A stretch of DNA of 20,340 nucleotides from CAZMXI01 sp964570205 (GTDB taxonomy: Bacteria > Planctomycetota > Phycisphaerae > Tepidisphaerales > Tepidisphaeraceae): the NCBI GenBank assembly GCA_964570205.1, contig CAZMXI010000086.1, positions 1-20,340 on the forward strand, written 5' to 3'. The notes under the pieces were generated by a model, which worked only from the letters and a program-made list of their open reading frames with translations, made no database searches and had not been told where the DNA came from. Made by a program: the position numbers and the translations under genes. Below, piece by piece: positions 16,702 through 20,340 of this stretch (position 1 is the stretch's first letter; each line of letters starts with the position of its first letter).

Positions 16702-16736
16702 CCCGCCATCCCGCAACTGGGTGGAATGGCGGGATG
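16702..16736 (-). terminator. Overlapping stem-loops after the 15-heme cytochrome gene
   Basis: Two perfect 8-base inverted repeats share sequence: CCCGCCAT (16702-16709) with ATGGCGGG (16726-16733), and CATCCCGC (16707-16714) with GCGGGATG (16729-16736). They cannot form together. They lie about 29 bases after the cytochrome stop and 42 bases before the eda start. There is no U tract, so this may be a terminator, a transcript-end stabiliser or an attenuator-like leader of eda. Confidence 0.45.
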
Positions 16737-16764
16737 TTCACAATCTCGTCGGTTCTGTTCTGGG

Positions 16765-19113
16765 TCAATGCGACGGCTGAGTCGTGGGCTGGCGCTTTTG
16801 GCGGGCCTCGTGGGCCGCCTTGTACGCCTCGGCGGCTTTGGCCCAGTCATTTTCCTGCTCGTAGGACAGCCCGACCAGATAGTGGGCATCGGGGTCGTTT
16901 GGGTTCTGCTTCAAAACTGCCCCAAGCACGGTTCGGGCGTCCGCGCGGTTGCCCAAGGCGAGCATCATCCGGGCGCGAAGCACCTCCACCTCCCCGAGCG
17001 CCGCCGCGCCGGCCGGAAGCTTGTCCAGAATCTCGCGCGCATCGCGGTACTTCTGAAGCGTAACGAGCACCCTGGCCAGCCGGAGTCTGATCGCGCTCGA
17101 CTCCGGCTGCAGCGTCATCGCTTCGCTCAATATCTTCCTGGCCTGATCGGTCTTGCCATCCAGCAGCAACTGGTCGGCAAGCCGCATCTGTCGCTCCGCC
17201 TTCTTCGCCGGATCGTCGCCAACCGCCTTGATCTTTGTCAGTCGGTCGGCCACCTCAGCCAGGCTGATCCGCCCCGCGGCATGGTCGACATGGGCGGCCA
17301 GCGCCAGCGCCAGCGATTCGGGCGTCCCCGACAGCCGGGCCGTCTGATTGCCTTCCTGGTCCAACACCAGAATGGTCGGCCAGACATGCACCTCGACCTG
17401 TTCGGAAAGCCGGCACTCCGCGTCGGCGACCACCGGCCAAGCCACGGCGGCCTTTGCGACCATCGCTTTCGCCTGCTCGATGGAACGATGACCGCTCAGA
17501 ACCACGATCACCCGCGCTTGATCAGCGCCGGAAACCGCAGCCGCGGTCAGTTTCGCAGCCTGTTCGTTCTCGTGGCGGTCGTTGTGCTCCGCCCGGATAA
17601 GGACCAGCACCGTGGGCTTGGCGCCATCCGGAATCGCGACTGCCTCGCCGCCGGCCGACCTCAGAGACCAACGAATCGGAGCCGGTGCCTGTTCACCCTG
17701 CCTGGCCACCGGCAGCGGCGGGCGTGCGGGCTGCGTGGCCGGCATGGGAACGGGGCTTACGCGATTGTAGCTATAGGGCACATGGCAGCCAGGCGAGCAG
17801 GCCCCGCCATCCGCCTCCGTCTTGAAGCCGATGGGCAGTTGCCACTTGCCGAACGGCACCTTGTCGTGAATATGCCGATCGTTGTTGCTGGCATGCGTGC
17901 TGTGGCAAACACTGCAATTCCGGCCTTTCGTGCCCTGGTTGGCATGCACGAAGTGGAGGTTGCGGTCGCCATTCCGGAATCCGGTCATCGCGCGGGTGTA
18001 CTGCTCCGTGGCGATTTTCGGATCGTGGCAACTGAAGCACAGTCCGTAATTCTCCTCTGAGAACTCCTGATAGAACGCGCTGGCGTTGGTTCTGACCAGC
18101 AGAAGCGGCGTGTCCGAGCCATGTGTGTTGTGGCAACCGCTGCATTGGCCATCTCGGATCGGCCCGTGCTTGATCGTCTTCGGGTCGGATAGCTCCGGCA
18201 TGGCCGCGATCACGGCGCCCCGGCCGGCGTTGGTCTTCTCGTTGTGGCAATCCATGCAGATTTTCGCGGGCAGGTCGGTCATCAGCGAAGCCAGGTCGCT
18301 GCCATGCGACGTGTGGCACGTCAGGCAGGCGCGGTCGGCCATGACGACCGAATGTTTGATTTTCGAGCCCGTCGCGAAGCGCTGGATGTCCTGGTGGCAT
18401 CCGAAGCACAGCCCCGGCGCCTTGTCGATCACCTGTTTGGGCTGATTCGACGCATGCGCATCGTGGCACTTATTGCATCCCTCATCGATCGCGCCATGCC
18501 GGAATTTCACCTGCGCCATCTGCGACTGGAACTTGTCATGGCATGAGATGCAGAGTTCGGCGCCTTCGGCATGCACCAGCTTGGGGAATTTCGACGCGTG
18601 CGCCGTGTGGCACGATGCGCATTCGCCCTTCCGTACCGGTTCGTGGACAAATTGGCGGTCGTGCGCAATGCTCTCGTGGCATCGGCCACACATCTCGGCC
18701 ATGGAACTCTCTCGCGTGAAGGCGTTCGTCTGCCCGCCGTGCGGATCGTGGCACCCGAGGCACTCGCCTTTCGCCACCGGCGTGTGCACAACGGGAATCC
18801 CCTTGACGTCAAATTCGTGGCAGAATGTGCACAGGTCGGCCTTTTCGCTCCTGAGCGTATAAGTGTGAGCTTCGGCGTCGGTCAACGTGTGGCAGGCGTC
18901 GCACGAATTGACGCTGACCGGCCCGTGCAGCGCCTTGTAGTCCTTCACATTGGCGTGGCATTCCGGCGTAACGCATCCGGCCGGCTCGATCGCGCCTTTG
19001 GGTCGGGCCGCCTTGACCGGCCGAGTATCGGCCGCAAGCGCAGAGACCCCGCATGCTCCGAGGATCAGCAGCATCGCAAGTATGATGTTGGCCGGCTTTC
19101 CCATGGTCTTCAT
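16765..19113 (-). CDS. 15-heme cytochrome c fused to a thioredoxin-like domain and TPR repeats
   Basis: This 782-residue protein starts with an export signal (hydrophobic core 9-27, AxA-type site near ALA-AD at 28; LGAC at 18-21 could also serve as a lipobox). Residues 40-450 hold 15 heme-binding sites: thirteen CXXCH (C71 to C400), one CX4CH (C47, CVTPECH) and one CX3CH (C439, CSPGCH), largely arranged as doubled CXXCH pairs with spacer HGP/THxS motifs. A Pro/Gln linker leads to a thioredoxin-like domain (about 480-612), with VHVWPTILVLD giving the cis-proline, but the CXXC position reads AEHNDRHE. TPR-like helices fill 635-770. ATG 19113 is chosen because the signal peptide begins there; the ribosome site is weak. 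It lies 13 bases after the decaheme gene and probably receives electrons from it in the periplasm. Confidence 0.9.
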   Translation of the reverse strand: MKTMGKPANIILAMLLILGACGVSALAADTRPVKAARPKGAIEPAGCVTPECHANVKDYKALHGPVSVNSCDACHTLTDAEAHTYTLRSEKADLCTFCHEFDVKGIPVVHTPVAKGECLGCHDPHGGQTNAFTRESSMAEMCGRCHESIAHDRQFVHEPVRKGECASCHTAHASKFPKLVHAEGAELCISCHDKFQSQMAQVKFRHGAIDEGCNKCHDAHASNQPKQVIDKAPGLCFGCHQDIQRFATGSKIKHSVVMADRACLTCHTSHGSDLASLMTDLPAKICMDCHNEKTNAGRGAVIAAMPELSDPKTIKHGPIRDGQCSGCHNTHGSDTPLLLVRTNASAFYQEFSEENYGLCFSCHDPKIATEQYTRAMTGFRNGDRNLHFVHANQGTKGRNCSVCHSTHASNNDRHIHDKVPFGKWQLPIGFKTEADGGACSPGCHVPYSYNRVSPVPMPATQPARPPLPVARQGEQAPAPIRWSLRSAGGEAVAIPDGAKPTVLVLIRAEHNDRHENEQAAKLTAAAVSGADQARVIVVLSGHRSIEQAKAMVAKAAVAWPVVADAECRLSEQVEVHVWPTILVLDQEGNQTARLSGTPESLALALAAHVDHAAGRISLAEVADRLTKIKAVGDDPAKKAERQMRLADQLLLDGKTDQARKILSEAMTLQPESSAIRLRLARVLVTLQKYRDAREILDKLPAGAAALGEVEVLRARMMLALGNRADARTVLGAVLKQNPNDPDAHYLVGLSYEQENDWAKAAEAYKAAHEARQKRQPTTQPSH

Positions 19114-19126
19114 TGTGTCGCCCTGG

Positions 19127-20281
19127 CTATCGTGCGGTGCCTCGGATCGGCCTGAAAGTCGCTGACGTCGCGGACGCCGGCCGCGTGGATGCCCGTGGGC
19201 CCGGTCGCTGCGCCGGGAACGCGATGGCGGGATTCTCCTGGTGACATTCCACGCCGCCACAGGTGGGGTCGGGCCGGTCCTTCATTCGCGAATGGCATTG
19301 CAGGCACGCCAGGTTCTCGTGATCCTTGTCAAGCAACTGCCCGGTCATCGCATGGGCGAACACCGGCGGCGGCGGCTGATCGTCCTTGTAGTGGCAGTGC
19401 CGGCAGCGGTCCTGCTCGTGACAGCTCATGCACGGCCCGTGCGATTCCGCCCAGGTCTTGCCGGGAGTGACGGGCTTGACGCGGATGCTCTTGGCGTCGG
19501 CATCATGACAGTTCGAGCATGTGTCGCCTCGATGGCAGTGGGCGCACTTCAGCCCGAAACTCTTCACGTGCTCTTTATGCCTGAACAGCACATTGCCGCC
19601 ATCCGCCGGCGTGAACCGGGTCTTGTACAACTTCTCATCCGGCTCCGGGATGGGCGGGTGCATCCGGCCGGTGATGTCATCCGGGGTATGGGCAACGGCC
19701 TCAGCGCCCGGCTTGCGGGGGGCATGACAGGCGTTGCAGGCATTCGCATGCGTCCACTCGCGGTGGCAGTTGAGGCACTGCCGGTGGTAAGCGCCTTTCA
19801 GGCCCGGCATCTGCACATCGACATCCTTGTTGTCAACCGGGTGACAGGACTTGCAGGCGGGGATTTGTGTCGAGTCGGCCTGTGTGACCGCGCCGCGGCC
19901 GTTCATCGATGGCTGTGTGGCCGGACGCGTCGCAGGCTCCGGGCTTCGGTGATGGCACGTGACGCACCCATCCCACATCTCCGCCATCATGGCGTGGGTC
20001 TTGTGGTTGAACGGCACCGGATCATAAACGTCGACCAGTTCCTTCAACGTCACCGTGTCTGGCCCCATGTCCTTCGAGTCGATGCTCAGCGAGGGCGCGC
20101 CCATGTTCGGGCGAACGCCAGGCCTGCTGGCCGGCCCGCGCGATTCGGGCACCGGCGCCGCCGGTGACTTCGCGGGCGGCGCCCCGCCCAGGGCGCGGTA
20201 AACGACGAAGCCGGCCAGCAACGAAACCGCCGCGACGGCGAGCCATCGGGCCCATCGGACACAACTGCTGACTCCGTTCAT
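19127..20281 (-). CDS. Membrane-anchored decaheme cytochrome c (class III / c7-like)
   Basis: The 384-residue protein has one N-terminal membrane helix (about 11-30), probably uncleaved, then a Pro/Ala-rich linker and a periplasmic domain with ten heme sites: nine CXXCH (C106, C143, C169, C182, C246, C255, C284, C293, C326) and one CX4CH (C341, CGGVECH). VPFNHKTHAMMAEMWDGC is the usual cytochrome c3/c7 entry in which the spaced histidines are distal ligands, and GAYHRQCLNCHREW resembles cytochromes of Hmc/Qrc-type quinone-linked complexes. The start codon ATG overlaps the previous gene's stop (ATGA), with AGGGAAG upstream, so it is co-translated with that gene. A role in passing electrons from a membrane quinol oxidoreductase to the following 15-heme protein is inferred. 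The C-terminal 30 residues are low complexity. Confidence 0.9.
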   Translation of the reverse strand: MNGVSSCVRWARWLAVAAVSLLAGFVVYRALGGAPPAKSPAAPVPESRGPASRPGVRPNMGAPSLSIDSKDMGPDTVTLKELVDVYDPVPFNHKTHAMMAEMWDGCVTCHHRSPEPATRPATQPSMNGRGAVTQADSTQIPACKSCHPVDNKDVDVQMPGLKGAYHRQCLNCHREWTHANACNACHAPRKPGAEAVAHTPDDITGRMHPPIPEPDEKLYKTRFTPADGGNVLFRHKEHVKSFGLKCAHCHRGDTCSNCHDADAKSIRVKPVTPGKTWAESHGPCMSCHEQDRCRHCHYKDDQPPPPVFAHAMTGQLLDKDHENLACLQCHSRMKDRPDPTCGGVECHQENPAIAFPAQRPGPRASTRPASATSATFRPIRGTAR

Positions 20282-20340
20282 GCTGCGGCTTCCCTGGGTT
20301 GGGCATCTAGAATCGGCAGATAAGTCACGGCCAGCCGGTA
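20278..20340 (-). CDS. C-terminal end of an unidentified gene, truncated by the window
   Basis: An open frame enters from the right edge and ends at a TGA that overlaps the ATG of the decaheme cytochrome (ATGA). Its last residues read AVTYLPILDAQPREAAA. The four-base overlap is strong evidence for a real upstream gene in the same operon. Too little is visible to name it; a membrane subunit of a quinol-oxidising complex would fit the context, but that is a guess. Confidence 0.6.
   Translation of the reverse strand, partial: YRLAVTYLPILDAQPREAAA

Noticed and set aside
19114..19260. Longer N-terminus for the 15-heme protein overlapping the decaheme gene
   Set aside because: The added 49 residues are Arg/Pro-rich shadow sequence, and a signal peptide begins exactly at ATG 19113.

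Overview
The window is GC-rich and almost fully coding, and every convincing gene lies on the minus strand, so transcription runs from high to low coordinates. The best fit is a planctomycete, possibly Phycisphaerae-like. Three features point there: an exported protein with an N-terminal LEDRRLLS motif (the LEPR-xLL type of Planctomycetota), an H-x-DG type prepilin-like protein, and a DUF58/BatA/VWA cluster followed by a very large DUF4175-like protein. This assignment is inference; no rRNA or other marker gene is present.

In transcription order, the right end (20340-16765) is a respiratory cytochrome module. It holds the last codons of an unidentified gene, then a membrane-anchored decaheme cytochrome c whose start overlaps that gene by ATGA, then a secreted protein with 15 heme motifs, a thioredoxin-like domain without CXXC, and a TPR tail. 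A stem-loop and a separate KDPG/KHG aldolase gene (eda) follow, the latter also ending in a strong stem-loop. The only gene-free stretch above 300 bases (15661-16006) separates eda from an unrecognised 226-residue protein. Next come a prepilin-like protein and a 900-residue exported protein that joins RTX calcium-binding repeats to a COG4880-type beta-propeller. A run of ten G lies inside its RTX coding region.

From 11038 to 642 is one tightly packed five-gene operon: a membrane-anchored pseudokinase, a DUF58 protein, a BatA/VWA membrane protein, a second VWA protein with a GATase1-like region, and a 1258-residue membrane protein. Junctions are GTGA, 6 bases, TGATG and 16 bases. These genes probably build one inner-membrane assembly in which the VWA and DUF58 proteins act together. 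The MoxR ATPase that usually accompanies such proteins is absent; the pseudokinase holds its place. After a 143-base gap comes a stand-alone glycine-cleavage-H-like protein with an intact lipoyl-lysine motif.

The most unusual items are the pseudokinase in the VWA operon, the heme/thioredoxin-like/TPR fusion, the G10 tract in the RTX-propeller gene, and the second VWA domain, which is split by a long helical insertion. I see no CRISPR array, tRNA, rRNA, insertion sequence or integrase.
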